From Streptomyces aureoverticillatus (GTDB lineage: Bacteria > Actinomycetota > Actinomycetes > Streptomycetales > Streptomycetaceae), in contig NZ_BMSY01000008.1 in assembly GCF_014649395.1 (NCBI RefSeq), positions 369,354-433,353 of the forward strand: a DNA stretch of 64,000 nt, read 5' to 3'. Under the pieces are notes generated by a model. The model searched no databases. It was not told where the DNA came from and was given only the letters and a program-made list of their open reading frames with translations. The position numbers and the translations under genes were made by a program. How positions within the stretch are numbered: the first letter of the stretch is position 1; each line of letters begins with the position of its first letter. Positions 50,581-60,695 of this stretch are shown here, piece after piece.

Positions 50581-51945
50581 GTGACTGCTGATCTGTCCCA
50601 GCTCGTGAAGGCGTACGACGTGCGCGGGGTGGTCCCGGACCAGTGGGACGAGTCGTTGGCGGAACTGTTCGGCGCCGCCTTCGCCCGGGTGACCGGCGCG
50701 GACGCCATCGTCGTCGGGCACGACATGCGGCCCTCCTCGCCCGGCCTGTCCGGCGCCTTCGCGCGCGGGGCGGCGGCGCTCGGCGTCGACGTCACGGAGA
50801 TCGGCCTGTGCTCGACGGACCAGCTCTACTACGCCTCGGGCGCGCTGAACCTGCCGGGCGCGATGTTCACGGCCTCGCACAACCCGGCGCAGTACAACGG
50901 CATCAAGATGTGCCGCGCGGGCGCCGCCCCGGTCGGCCAGGACACCGGCCTCGCGGACATCCGCGCACTGGTGGAGCGCTGGTCGGACGAGGGCGCCCCC
51001 GAGTCGACGGCGACGCCTGGCACGCTCACGCGCCGCGACACCCTCAAGGACTACGCGGCGCACCTGCGCTCCCTGGTCGACCTGACCGCCATCCGCCCCC
51101 TGAAGGTCGTGGTCGACGCGGGCAACGGCATGGGCGGCCACACGGTCCCCACGGTCTTCGAGGGACTCCCGTTGACCCTCGTGCCGATGTACTTCGAGCT
51201 CGACGGCACCTTCCCCAACCACGAGGCCAACCCGTTGGACCCGGCCAACATCGTCGACCTGCAGAAGCGCGTGCGCGAGGAGGGCGCCGACCTCGGCATC
51301 GCCTTCGACGGCGACGCCGACCGCTGCTTCGTCGTCGACGAGAACGGCGCGCCGGTCTCCCCGTCCGCGATCACCGCCCTGGTCGCCTCGCGCGAACTCG
51401 CCAAGCACGGCGGCTCCGGCACCGTCATCCACAACCTGATCACCTCCTGGTCCGTCCCCGAGGTCGTCCGTGAGAACGGCGGCACGCCCGTGCGCACGCG
51501 CGTGGGCCACTCCTTCATCAAGGAGGAGATGGCCAAGACCGGCGCGATCTTCGGCGGCGAGCACTCCGCGCACTACTACTTCCGCGACTTCTGGAACGCG
51601 GACACCGGCATGCTGGCCGCGCTGCACGTCCTCGCGGCCCTCGGCGGCCAGGACGGCACGCTGTCCGCCCTGGTCGCGCAGTACGACCGCTACGCGGGCT
51701 CCGGCGAGATCAACTCCACCGTGGCCGACCAGAAGGCCCGCCTCGCCGCGATCCGCGCCGCGTACGAAGGCCGCGACGGCGTCACCATCGACGAACTCGA
51801 CGGCCTCACGGTCACGGCCACCGACTGGTGGTTCAACGTCCGCGCCTCGAACACGGAGCCACTGCTGCGCCTGAACGTGGAGGCCCGCGACGAGAAGGGC
51901 ATGACGACGGTACGGGACGAGGCACTGGCGATCATCCGGGGCTGA
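50581..51945 (+). CDS. manB: Phosphomannomutase / phosphoglucomutase ManB
   Basis: The 454-residue alpha-D-phosphohexomutase has the four expected sites: the phospho-Ser in FTASHNPAQYNG, the metal loop AFDGDADRCF, the sugar loop GGEHSAHYYF and the phosphate-binding RASNTEPLLRLN. It interconverts mannose-6-phosphate and mannose-1-phosphate, the step between ManA and GDP-mannose synthesis. The S. coelicolor orthologue is needed for protein O-mannosylation, as I recall. The GTG start has GAGAGG eight bases upstream. Tandem repeats and paired hairpins follow its stop. Confidence 0.95.
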   Translation: MTADLSQLVKAYDVRGVVPDQWDESLAELFGAAFARVTGADAIVVGHDMRPSSPGLSGAFARGAAALGVDVTEIGLCSTDQLYYASGALNLPGAMFTASHNPAQYNGIKMCRAGAAPVGQDTGLADIRALVERWSDEGAPESTATPGTLTRRDTLKDYAAHLRSLVDLTAIRPLKVVVDAGNGMGGHTVPTVFEGLPLTLVPMYFELDGTFPNHEANPLDPANIVDLQKRVREEGADLGIAFDGDADRCFVVDENGAPVSPSAITALVASRELAKHGGSGTVIHNLITSWSVPEVVRENGGTPVRTRVGHSFIKEEMAKTGAIFGGEHSAHYYFRDFWNADTGMLAALHVLAALGGQDGTLSALVAQYDRYAGSGEINSTVADQKARLAAIRAAYEGRDGVTIDELDGLTVTATDWWFNVRASNTEPLLRLNVEARDEKGMTTVRDEALAIIRG

Positions 51946-51970
51946 ACGGCCCCGGCCGGGGGAGCTGACT

Positions 51971-52199
51971 GGGGCGCCTGAACGCCCACCTCGCGCGTTT
52001 GTGGCCGGGTGTTGTGCGGGTGCCTGGACGTTCGCCTCGCGTTTGTGGCCGGGTGTTGTGCGGGGCGCCCGGATGTCTGCTTCGCGTTTGTGGCTTGGCG
52101 TTGTGCGGGCGCGCGGACGGTCGCCTCGCGTTGTGGCCTGGCGCAGTGCGGGGGGTGCCCGGACGTCTGCCTCGCGTTTGTGGGCAGGCGTTCCGCACG
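51971..52199. repeat. Five-unit degenerate tandem repeat, 43-47 base period
   Basis: Units begin at about 51971, 52018, 52062, 52107 and 52150, each reading roughly GGGGCGCCCGGACGTCTGCC then TCGCGTTTGTGGCCGGGTGT then TGTGC. Copies differ at 10-30% of positions and one has lost a base. It fills the gene-free stretch after manB. Confidence 0.85.
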
Positions 52200-52227
52200 G
52201 CGGAACGGGTGGGCACAAACGCCCACC
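52189..52227 (+). terminator. Two tandem hairpins after the manB repeat array
   Basis: CGTTCCGC-ACG-GCGGAACG (52189-52207) is followed at once by GGTGGGC-ACAAAC-GCCCACC (52208-52227). The 135 bases from here to the next start codon contain only a further short GC hairpin (CGGGGCGGAGCCCCG). Confidence 0.65.
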
Positions 52228-52362
52228 GGGCTGCACCCGAAGACGAAGCGCCCCCCACGCCGGGGCATCCGGGGCGGAGCCCCGCCCAAGACCCCCGCCC
52301 AGCGGTACCCTGACCAGGCCACACGGCCACGCCAACCCACCCCCACCCGAAGGGACCCGCAC

Positions 52363-52539
52363 ATGCCGCTCGAAGCCGGCCTCCTGGAGATCCTCGCCTG
52401 CCCGGCCTGCCACGCCCCCCTCGAGGAGACGGACACCGAGCTGGTCTGCACGGCGGAGAAGACGGAGTGCGGCCTGGCCTACCCGGTCCGCGACGGCATC
52501 CCCGTCCTCCTGGTCGACGAGGCCCGCCGCCCCGCGTAA
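52363..52539 (+). CDS. Trm112-like small zinc-ribbon protein
   Basis: The 58-residue protein has the Trm112 pattern: LLEILACPACHAPLEE (C-x-x-C), a second Cys pair region in ELVCTAEKTECGLAYPVRDG, and the ending IPVLLVDEARR. In eukaryotes Trm112 activates methyltransferases; bacterial versions are small zinc ribbons of unknown partner. The ATG has GAAGGGA eight bases upstream. It sits in the mannose gene cluster ahead of the SIS-domain gene and is conserved there in Streptomyces, as I recall. Confidence 0.9.
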   Translation: MPLEAGLLEILACPACHAPLEETDTELVCTAEKTECGLAYPVRDGIPVLLVDEARRPA

Positions 52540-52600
52540 CAGAGGGTCGACGAGGCCCCGCGTAACCATTGGGTCGACGAGCCCCGCCGACCCGAGTGAC
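52511..52600 (+). repeat. Triplicated 3' end of the Trm112-like gene
   Basis: GGTCGACGAGGCCC...GCGTAAC at the end of the gene recurs at 52544-52566 and, more diverged, at 52571-52600. The extra copies lie outside the reading frame, within the leader of the next gene. Confidence 0.6.
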
Positions 52601-52695
52601 GATCGAAGACGCGCACCGTACGACGCCGCGACCGGCACACCGTACGACCACCCAGCCCGCCACCCGCCGCGCGCGGCGATCGGAGGCCGTCCCCC

Positions 52696-54015
52696 ATGCT
52701 CGACGAGTCGCTCCTCGATGCCCCCGAGGCCCTGGCCCGGGCCGACATGCACGATCTGCTGCGCGGCGCCGCCGAAGCGGGCGCCCGCGTGCGGACGGCG
52801 GTCCGGCACGCCACGGAGTCCGGCCTCACGGAGCTCAAGCCGGACGGCCGCCCCCGCGCCGTCCTGATCGCGGGCCCGGGCACCGCCGCGACCGGCGTCG
52901 CCGACCTCATCGGCACGCTCGCGGGCGCCGGCTGCCCCGTCGTCCGCCTCGCCCCCACCGGCGTGGCCCCCGCCGCAGGCGCCCTGCGCTGGGCCCTGCC
53001 CGGCTGGACGGGCCCCGTCGACCTGCTGCTCATCGTCACCCCGGACGGCTCCGAGCCCGGCCTGACACTCCTCGCCGAGCAGGCGTACCGTCGCGGCTGC
53101 ACCGTCGTCGCGGTGGCCCCGCCCCGCTCGCCGCTGGCCGAGAGCGTGGAGGGCTCGCACGGCCTGACGGTCCCGATGGCCGCGTCGCCCGCGGCGGCGT
53201 ACGAGACGGCGCGCAGCGACCTCTCAGCCCCGGCGGACCCCGACCCGAGCGACGCCACGCCGAGCGGCCCCACACCGAGCGACCCCACCCCCGGCGCCCC
53301 CGCCCCGCAAGACCCGGCCGCGCAGGACCAGGCCCCGCAGGAACGCGCCCCCCTGACCCCTCCGCACCACCCCCACAACGACGAGCCCGAAGCCCCCGCG
53401 GCCGCCCCCGGCACCCTGTGGTCCCTGCTCACGCCCCTGCTCGTCCTCCTCGACCGCACCGGACTCATCGCCGCCCCCGTAGACACGCTCCAGAAGGTCG
53501 CCGACCGCCTGGACAGCGTCGCCGAGCGGTGCGGCCCGGCCATCGCGACGTACAGCAATCCCGCGAAGACCCTCGCCGTCGAGCTCTCCGAGTCGCTTCC
53601 GCTGATCTGGTCCGAGGGGCAGAGCGCGGGCATGGCGGGCCGCCGCTTCGCCGCCGCGCTCGCCGAACTCGCGGGCCACGCCGCGCTCGCCGCCGAACTG
53701 CCCGAGGCGCTGCCCGCGCACGCCACGCTTCTCGCGGGCGGCCCCGTCGCCGGCGACAGCGACGACTTCTTCCGCGACCGCGTCGAGGACCCGGCCTCGC
53801 TGCGCGCCCGCGTGGTCCTGCTCAGGGAGCACCCCGCCGACGCCGGGGGCCTGACGGCCGCGCCCGCCGCCCGCGAGCTCGCCCAGAGCCACGACGTCGC
53901 GCTCAGCGAGCTGGAACCGGCGGACGGCGGCGACCTGGAGCGTCTCGCCGAGCTGATCGCCATCACGGATTTCGCGGCCGTTTACCTGGCGCTCGCCTCC
54001 GGGGACCGATCATGA
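52696..54015 (+). CDS. SIS-domain protein, phosphoglucose/phosphomannose-isomerase-like
   Basis: The 439-residue protein has an N-terminal SIS domain (AVLIAGPGTAATGVADLI, LLIVTPDGSEPGLTLLAEQA) and a C-terminal isomerase-like domain (KTLAVELSESLPLIWSEGQSAGMAGRRF). It resembles the bifunctional PGI/PMI family of archaea and actinobacteria. A low-complexity Pro/Asp/Ala/Ser insert of about 60 residues (about 177-237) separates the domains. Some catalytic residues of the family are not obvious, so it may be non-enzymatic. It lies between Trm112 and manA on the same strand, 52 bases ahead of manA. Confidence 0.75.
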   Translation: MLDESLLDAPEALARADMHDLLRGAAEAGARVRTAVRHATESGLTELKPDGRPRAVLIAGPGTAATGVADLIGTLAGAGCPVVRLAPTGVAPAAGALRWALPGWTGPVDLLLIVTPDGSEPGLTLLAEQAYRRGCTVVAVAPPRSPLAESVEGSHGLTVPMAASPAAAYETARSDLSAPADPDPSDATPSGPTPSDPTPGAPAPQDPAAQDQAPQERAPLTPPHHPHNDEPEAPAAAPGTLWSLLTPLLVLLDRTGLIAAPVDTLQKVADRLDSVAERCGPAIATYSNPAKTLAVELSESLPLIWSEGQSAGMAGRRFAAALAELAGHAALAAELPEALPAHATLLAGGPVAGDSDDFFRDRVEDPASLRARVVLLREHPADAGGLTAAPAARELAQSHDVALSELEPADGGDLERLAELIAITDFAAVYLALASGDRS

Positions 54016-54067
54016 CGGCAGCGCCGAACACCCGTACGTGCACGTATCCGTAAGGGAGACCCCCTCC

Positions 54068-55219
54068 GTGGACCGCCTCACCAACACCGTCCGCCCCTAC
54101 GCCTGGGGCTCCACCACCGCCATCGCGGAGCTCCTCGGCGTCGAGCCGACCGGCGAGCCGCAGGCCGAGATGTGGATGGGCGCCCACCCGGGCGCGCCGT
54201 CGCGCACCGAGCGCGGCCCGCTCAACGAGGTGATCGACGAGGACCCGGCGCGCGAGCTGGGCCCGCGCGCCGTCGCCAAGTTCGGCCCGCGCCTGCCGTT
54301 CCTGCTCAAGATCCTCGCCGCGGGCGCCCCCCTCTCCCTCCAGGTGCACCCGAACCTGGAAGAGGCCAAGGAGGGGTACGAGGACGAGGAGCGCCGCGGC
54401 GTCCCCGTCGACGCCCCGCACCGCAACTACAAGGACGCCAACCACAAGCCCGAACTGATCTGCGCGCTCACGCCCTTCGACGGACTGTGCGGATTCCGCG
54501 CCCCCGACGAGGCCGCCGAGCTGCTCGCGGGCCTGGGCGTCGACTCGCTCAAGCCGTACGTCGACCTGCTGCACGCCAAGCCCGAGGAGGCCGCGCTGCG
54601 CGAGGTCCTGACGGCCGTCCTCACCGCCGACCCCGACGACATGGCGAAGACCGTCGCCGAGGCCGCGGCCGCCGCCGAGCGCCTCGGGGGCGCCTACGCC
54701 CCGTACGCCGCCGTCGCCCGGCACTACCCCGGCGACCCGGGCGTCATCGCGGCCCTGCTGCTCAACCACGTCCGACTCCAGCCCGGCGAGGCCATGTTCC
54801 TCGGCGCCGGCGTCCCGCACGCCTACATCGAGGGCCTGGGCGTGGAGATCATGGCCAACTCCGACAACGTGCTGCGCTGCGGCCTGACGCCCAAGCACGT
54901 CGACGTACCCGAACTCCTGCGCGTCGTCCGCTTCGAGGCCACCGACCCCGGTGTGCTGCGCCCCGAGGCCTCGCCCGACGGCGAGGAGGTCTACGAGACG
55001 CCGATCGACGAGTTCCGCCTCTCCCGCTTCGTCCTGTCCGAGGGCGGCGCCGCGCACGACCTCACCACGGAGACGCCGCAGATCCTGCTGTGCACGGCCG
55101 GCGCGGTCCGCGCGGGCGACGTCGCCCTGACGCCCGGACAGTCCGCGTTCGTCCCCGCGGGCGAAAAGGCCGAAGTGTCCGGCACCGGCACGGTTTTCCG
55201 CGCCACTGTGGTGGCCTGA
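54068..55219 (+). CDS. manA: Mannose-6-phosphate isomerase, class I
   Basis: The 383-residue cupin-fold enzyme has the zinc ligands in PLSLQVHPN (Gln and His), HKPELICALTPFDGLCGF (Glu) and AGVPHAYIEG (His), and the active-site Arg in DNVLRCGLTPKHVD. It interconverts fructose-6-phosphate and mannose-6-phosphate, supplying ManB. The GTG start (VDRLTNTVRPYAWGS) has AAGGGAG nine bases upstream. It is co-directional with the SIS and Trm112 genes, suggesting one transcript for the mannose branch. Confidence 0.95.
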   Translation: MDRLTNTVRPYAWGSTTAIAELLGVEPTGEPQAEMWMGAHPGAPSRTERGPLNEVIDEDPARELGPRAVAKFGPRLPFLLKILAAGAPLSLQVHPNLEEAKEGYEDEERRGVPVDAPHRNYKDANHKPELICALTPFDGLCGFRAPDEAAELLAGLGVDSLKPYVDLLHAKPEEAALREVLTAVLTADPDDMAKTVAEAAAAAERLGGAYAPYAAVARHYPGDPGVIAALLLNHVRLQPGEAMFLGAGVPHAYIEGLGVEIMANSDNVLRCGLTPKHVDVPELLRVVRFEATDPGVLRPEASPDGEEVYETPIDEFRLSRFVLSEGGAAHDLTTETPQILLCTAGAVRAGDVALTPGQSAFVPAGEKAEVSGTGTVFRATVVA

Positions 55220-55353
55220 CCCACCGCATGCCTCTGGTGCTGCAACAATGACCCACCGCGTACGCGGCGTATGAGGCGTACGAAACGGTCAGCGGGGGTA
55301 CGCGCAGCCGGCGCGGCCAATGAGTGACGCAGGCGAAGGGACATCGGGCACAC

Positions 55354-56328
55354 ATGAGTGCGTCAGGCGGAACAAAGGCGATCGTGGCGGCACTCGCCGC
55401 CAATCTCGCGATCGCGGTGGCGAAGTTCGTGGCGTTCCTCTTCAGCGGCTCGTCGTCGATGCTCGCCGAGAGCGTGCACTCCCTCGCCGACTCCGGCAAC
55501 CAGGGCCTGCTGCTCGTCGGCGGCAAGAAGGCCCAGCGCGAGGCGACCCCGCAACACCCCTTCGGGTACGGCCGTGAGCGCTACATCTACGCGTTCCTGG
55601 TCTCCATCGTCCTCTTCTCGGTCGGCGGCATGTTCGCGATCTACGAGGGCTACGAGAAGATCAAGCACCCGCACGAGATCGACCACTGGTACTGGCCGGT
55701 CGGCGTCCTGGTCTTCGCGATCATCGCGGAGTCGTTCTCCTTCCGGACGGCCATCAAGGAGTCCAACACCCTGCGCGGCAATCTCACCTGGACGCAGTTC
55801 GTGCGCCGCGCCAAGGCGCCCGAGCTGCCGGTCGTGCTCCTGGAGGACCTCGGCGCGCTCGTCGGCCTGATCCTGGCGCTCGGCGGTGTCTGCCTCGCCC
55901 TCGGCACCGGCGACGGCGTCTGGGACGGCATCGGCACGCTGTGCATCGGTGTCCTGCTCATCCTCATCGCGATCGTCCTCGCGGCCGAGACCAAGTCGCT
56001 GCTGCTCGGCGAGGCCGCGGGCACCGAAGAGGTCGAGAAGATCGAAAAGGCCCTGGTCGACGGCGACACCGTCACCGGCGTGATCCACATGCGTACGCTG
56101 CACCTCGGCCCCGAGGAACTCCTCGTCGCCGCCAAGATCGCCGTCCAGCACGACGACACGGCCCGCGAGATCGCCGACGCGATCAACGCCGCCGAGGACC
56201 GCATCCGCACGGCGGTCCCCATCGCCCGCGTCATCTACCTCGAGCCGGACATATACAACGCTGAGGCGGCGGCCGCGGGCACCAACCCGGCGAAGTCTCC
56301 CGGCGGTTCGCCGGAGGGCGGCCACTGA
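55354..56328 (+). CDS. Cation diffusion facilitator (CDF) family metal exporter
   Basis: The 324-residue protein has six membrane spans and a cytoplasmic C-terminal domain. The metal site in spans 2 and 5 is seen in ESVHSLADSGNQ and LLEDLGALVGL (with His, Asp and Asn/Asp ligands), and HPFGYGRERYIYAF follows span 2. CDF proteins export Zn, Fe, Mn or Co by proton exchange; the metal here is not evident. The ATG at 55354 is used; a GTG at 55324 would add ten polar residues. Its gene ends at a very strong bidirectional terminator. Confidence 0.9.
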   Translation: MSASGGTKAIVAALAANLAIAVAKFVAFLFSGSSSMLAESVHSLADSGNQGLLLVGGKKAQREATPQHPFGYGRERYIYAFLVSIVLFSVGGMFAIYEGYEKIKHPHEIDHWYWPVGVLVFAIIAESFSFRTAIKESNTLRGNLTWTQFVRRAKAPELPVVLLEDLGALVGLILALGGVCLALGTGDGVWDGIGTLCIGVLLILIAIVLAAETKSLLLGEAAGTEEVEKIEKALVDGDTVTGVIHMRTLHLGPEELLVAAKIAVQHDDTAREIADAINAAEDRIRTAVPIARVIYLEPDIYNAEAAAAGTNPAKSPGGSPEGGH

Positions 56329-56340
56329 CCTTCGTACTTC

Positions 56341-56397
56341 CGTACGTACGCCGAGGGCCCCGCACCTGTGTGGTGCGGGGCCCTCGGCGTACGTACG
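56341..56397. terminator. Perfect 26-base-stem bidirectional terminator
   Basis: 56341-56366 (CGTACGTACGCCGAGGGCCC then CGCACC) pairs perfectly with 56372-56397 around the loop TGTGT, between convergent CDF and PTS genes. Confidence 0.92.
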
Positions 56398-56426
56398 TCG
56401 CGGGGTCTCGGCGTACGAGAACCAGG

Positions 56427-58616
56427 TCACCGGACCTCGCGCAGCACCCCCAGAATCGCCGCCTCGTCCGGGGCGGCCACGAGCCGCTCCCGGAAACCGG
56501 TGTCCATCAACTTCCGCGAGAGCAGCGCGAGGATCCGCAGATGCTCGTCACCCGCGGCCGCCTCCGGCACGGAGATCATGAAGATCAGCTTGGCCTTCGT
56601 ACCGTCGAGCGAACCCCACTCGACGCCCTCGGCGGACCGCGCGAAGCCCACCACCGGCGCGGTCACCGCGTCCGTCTTGGCGTGCGGGATCGCGATCTCC
56701 TCGCCGAGGCCGGTGGTGCCCTGCGCCTCGCGCCGCAGCGCGGTCCGCACCAGCTCCTCGACGTCGTCGACCTTGCCGGTCCGCGCCAGCAGCCCCGCCA
56801 TCTCCCGGATCGCGGCCTCCTTCTCGTCGGCCGCGAGCTGCACCTTGACGGTCTGCTCGGTCAGATACCCGGACAGGACCTCGTCACCGGCAGCCGCCGC
56901 TTCAGCCGTCGGCTCCGCGGGCACGGGGGCCGAAGGGGCGGGCGCGGCGGGGGACTTCTGCGACTCCGGCGCCGCAGAAGCGGGCGCGGCAGAGGCAGGC
57001 TCGGCGGGCGCAGGCGCGGCAGGGGACTTCGCGGGCGAGCCCGCCCCCGAGGCCACGCCGTCGCCCGCGACGGCCGCCCCGGCCCCGGCGAGCGCCGGCT
57101 CGGCCCCACCCGGGCCGCCCGCCCCGCCGACCAGCGGCTCACCACGCCGACGCCGCTCACTGAGGTCCACCAGCGTCACGGTCGCGAGCGCGGTGACGAC
57201 GGTGCCGATGACCACCGCCACGAAGAACATCGGTACGCCGCCGATCGCCCCGAGCACCGCGACGATCGGCCCGCCGTGCGGCACCGCGTCCTTCACGCTC
57301 GCGAGCCCCGCGACCGCGCCGGCCACCGCACCGCCGAGCATGTTCGCCGGAATGACCTGCGCGGGCCGCGCCGCCGCGAACGGAATCGCACCCTCCGAGA
57401 TCCCGAACAAGCCCATGAACAGGGCGGCGAGCCCGGTCTCCCGCTCCTGCTCGTCGTAGAGCCGCTTACGGATGAGCGTCGCGAGCCCCTGCCCGAGCGG
57501 CATCACGGGAATCGCGGCCGCGCACATGCCCATGACCGTCTGGTTGCCGGTCGCGATGAGCCCCGCGCCGAACAGGAACGCGGTCTTGTTGACCGGCCCG
57601 CCCATGTCGAACGCGATCATCAGCCCCAGGATCGCGCCGAGCAGAATCGCGCTCGTCCCCGTCATCCCGCTGAGCCAGTCCGTCAGATGCTCGAACACCC
57701 ACGAGATCGGCTTGCCGATGACGTAGATGAAGAAGAGCCCGAGCGCACTCGTCGCGATGATCGGGATCACGATGATCGGCATGATCGGCTGGGCGAACTT
57801 GGGGACCTTGACCTTCTTGATCCACAGCACCAGATACCCGGCCAGGAACCCGGTCACGATCGCCCCGATGAAGCCCGCCCCCGCCTTGGAGTCGTACAGC
57901 TCACCGGTGTTGGCGATCCACCCGCCGATCATGCCCGGCACCAGCGCCGGCCGGTCCCCGATCGCGTACGCGATGTACCCCGACAGAATCGGCACCATCA
58001 GCGTGAACCCGATGACCCCGATCTCGTTGACATGCATCCAGAACGAGTCGTCCGGGATGACGAGCCCGCCCTTGGGGTCGGTGTGCCCGCCCAGCGACAG
58101 CGAGATCGCGATCAGCAGCCCGCCCACGACGACGAACGGGATCATGTACGAGACGCCGTTCATCAGCGCCTTGTACGCGACACTCCGCTCCCGGCCGCCG
58201 CCCGGGCCCCCGCCGCCGGTCGCCGCCTGCGCGCCGCCGCCCGAGCCACCGCCGCCGTGCACCGGCGCGCTCTGCACCTGCTCGATCAGCCGCTCCGGGT
58301 TGCTGATGCCCTCGGACACCCCGACGGACAGCACGCGCTTGCCCGCGAACCTGGCCAGATCGACGTCCTTGTCGGCCGCGACGATGACGCCGTCGGCGTC
58401 TCTGACATCGTTGTCAGTCAGTACGTTTTCGGCCCCGATGGAGCCCTGCGTCTCCACCTTCATCTCGATGCCCCGACCGTCGGCGGCCTGCTGGAGCTTC
58501 TCCGCCGCCATGTACGTGTGGGCGATTCCCGTCGGGCAGGCGGTCACCGCGAGCAGCTTCAGCCGCTTGTGCCCGCTGGGGCCCCCGCCTGCCGGGGGCT
58601 CGGCCGGACTGGTCAC
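56427..58616 (-). CDS. PTS fructose-family permease, IIB-IIC-IIA fusion
   Basis: The 729-residue protein contains, in order, EIIB (about 18-115, phospho-Cys27 in TACPTGIAHT), a Gly-rich linker, EIIC (about 145-480, around ten spans, with FDMGGPVNKTAFLFG and FGISEGAIPFAAARP), an Ala/Pro-rich linker, and EIIA (about 580-729, phospho-His in GEEIAIPHAKTDAV). It takes up and phosphorylates fructose or a related sugar. No fruK or fruR gene is adjacent, unlike the usual fructose operon, so the sugar may differ. The GTG start has GGAG close upstream. Divergent from sahH. Confidence 0.93.
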   Translation of the reverse strand: MTSPAEPPAGGGPSGHKRLKLLAVTACPTGIAHTYMAAEKLQQAADGRGIEMKVETQGSIGAENVLTDNDVRDADGVIVAADKDVDLARFAGKRVLSVGVSEGISNPERLIEQVQSAPVHGGGGSGGGAQAATGGGGPGGGRERSVAYKALMNGVSYMIPFVVVGGLLIAISLSLGGHTDPKGGLVIPDDSFWMHVNEIGVIGFTLMVPILSGYIAYAIGDRPALVPGMIGGWIANTGELYDSKAGAGFIGAIVTGFLAGYLVLWIKKVKVPKFAQPIMPIIVIPIIATSALGLFFIYVIGKPISWVFEHLTDWLSGMTGTSAILLGAILGLMIAFDMGGPVNKTAFLFGAGLIATGNQTVMGMCAAAIPVMPLGQGLATLIRKRLYDEQERETGLAALFMGLFGISEGAIPFAAARPAQVIPANMLGGAVAGAVAGLASVKDAVPHGGPIVAVLGAIGGVPMFFVAVVIGTVVTALATVTLVDLSERRRRGEPLVGGAGGPGGAEPALAGAGAAVAGDGVASGAGSPAKSPAAPAPAEPASAAPASAAPESQKSPAAPAPSAPVPAEPTAEAAAAGDEVLSGYLTEQTVKVQLAADEKEAAIREMAGLLARTGKVDDVEELVRTALRREAQGTTGLGEEIAIPHAKTDAVTAPVVGFARSAEGVEWGSLDGTKAKLIFMISVPEAAAGDEHLRILALLSRKLMDTGFRERLVAAPDEAAILGVLREVR

Positions 58617-58984
58617 GTGGATCTCCTAACACCTTGGCCAAACACGATCGCGCATATGTTCCCGATCTCCAGGCATCCTGCAACAGACGAGGACAGCTGC
58701 CAAAGCGCAAAGGTCCCGGTTCCGACGGGTCTCACGACCTTTGTTCGGTACGCGATTCGGCCACAGTCCACGAGGGGGCGGGCTGGGGCTCGCTGCGCCA
58801 ATCGGTGTAGATTCGTGACAGTGCCAGACGTCGCTGCTGATGGCGGTCGGGCGGTCCGCTCCTGGACCGGCCGAGGGAGAGAGGGCCTCCGACGGACTGC
58901 ACTGCGTGCGCCGGTGCATCTCTGTGCCCCGACGCCGCAGGTCAGCCATGCCCACCCTCGATCTACCACGAGGAGCAGCTCAGA

Positions 58985-60439
<1,455 letters not shown>

Positions 60440-60458
60440 CCCGGCCCCGGCCGTCGTC

Positions 60459-60490
60459 GTGACCTGGCCCCCCACAGGGGGTCTGGTCAC
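60459..60490 (+). terminator. Terminator of the sahH gene
   Basis: GTGACC pairs with GGTCAC, enclosing CCCCC-CACA-GGGGG, 20 bases after the stop. A second, weaker hairpin (CAGGCCC...GGGCCTG type) lies at about 60521-60552. Confidence 0.7.
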
Positions 60491-60628
60491 GCCCGCCGGC
60501 CGCCCGGCAGTGCGCCTTCAGCAGGCCCTCGCCCACCGGGGCGGGGGCCTGTGGCCGTTGGTGGCCCCGCCCCCAGGTCACACCCTCGGCCGACGCCCCG
60601 CCAGGAAGAAGCCCTGTCCCACGTCCCT

Positions 60629-60695
60629 CGACAAGGACGACACATCCCCCGACAGGGACCACATGTCCCCCGACAAGGACGACGCACCATGCCCC
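60629..60695 (+). repeat. Three tandem copies of a ribosome-site segment
   Basis: CGACAAGGACGACACATCCC (60629), CGACAGGGACCACATGTCCC (60650) and CGACAAGGACGACGCACCAT (60671) repeat with a 21-base period. The last copy provides AAGGA and the ATG of the next gene; the middle one also holds an ATG, in another frame. Confidence 0.75.

Noticed and set aside
51971..52199. CRISPR array
   Set aside because: The units are contiguous and all parts diverge together; there are no unique spacers between conserved repeats and no cas genes nearby.
58814..58984. SAH riboswitch in the sahH leader
   Set aside because: The GAGGAGCGCUGCAA-type core and the paired GCUCGG element of the known SAH aptamer are not present; only unspecific GC-rich pairing is seen.
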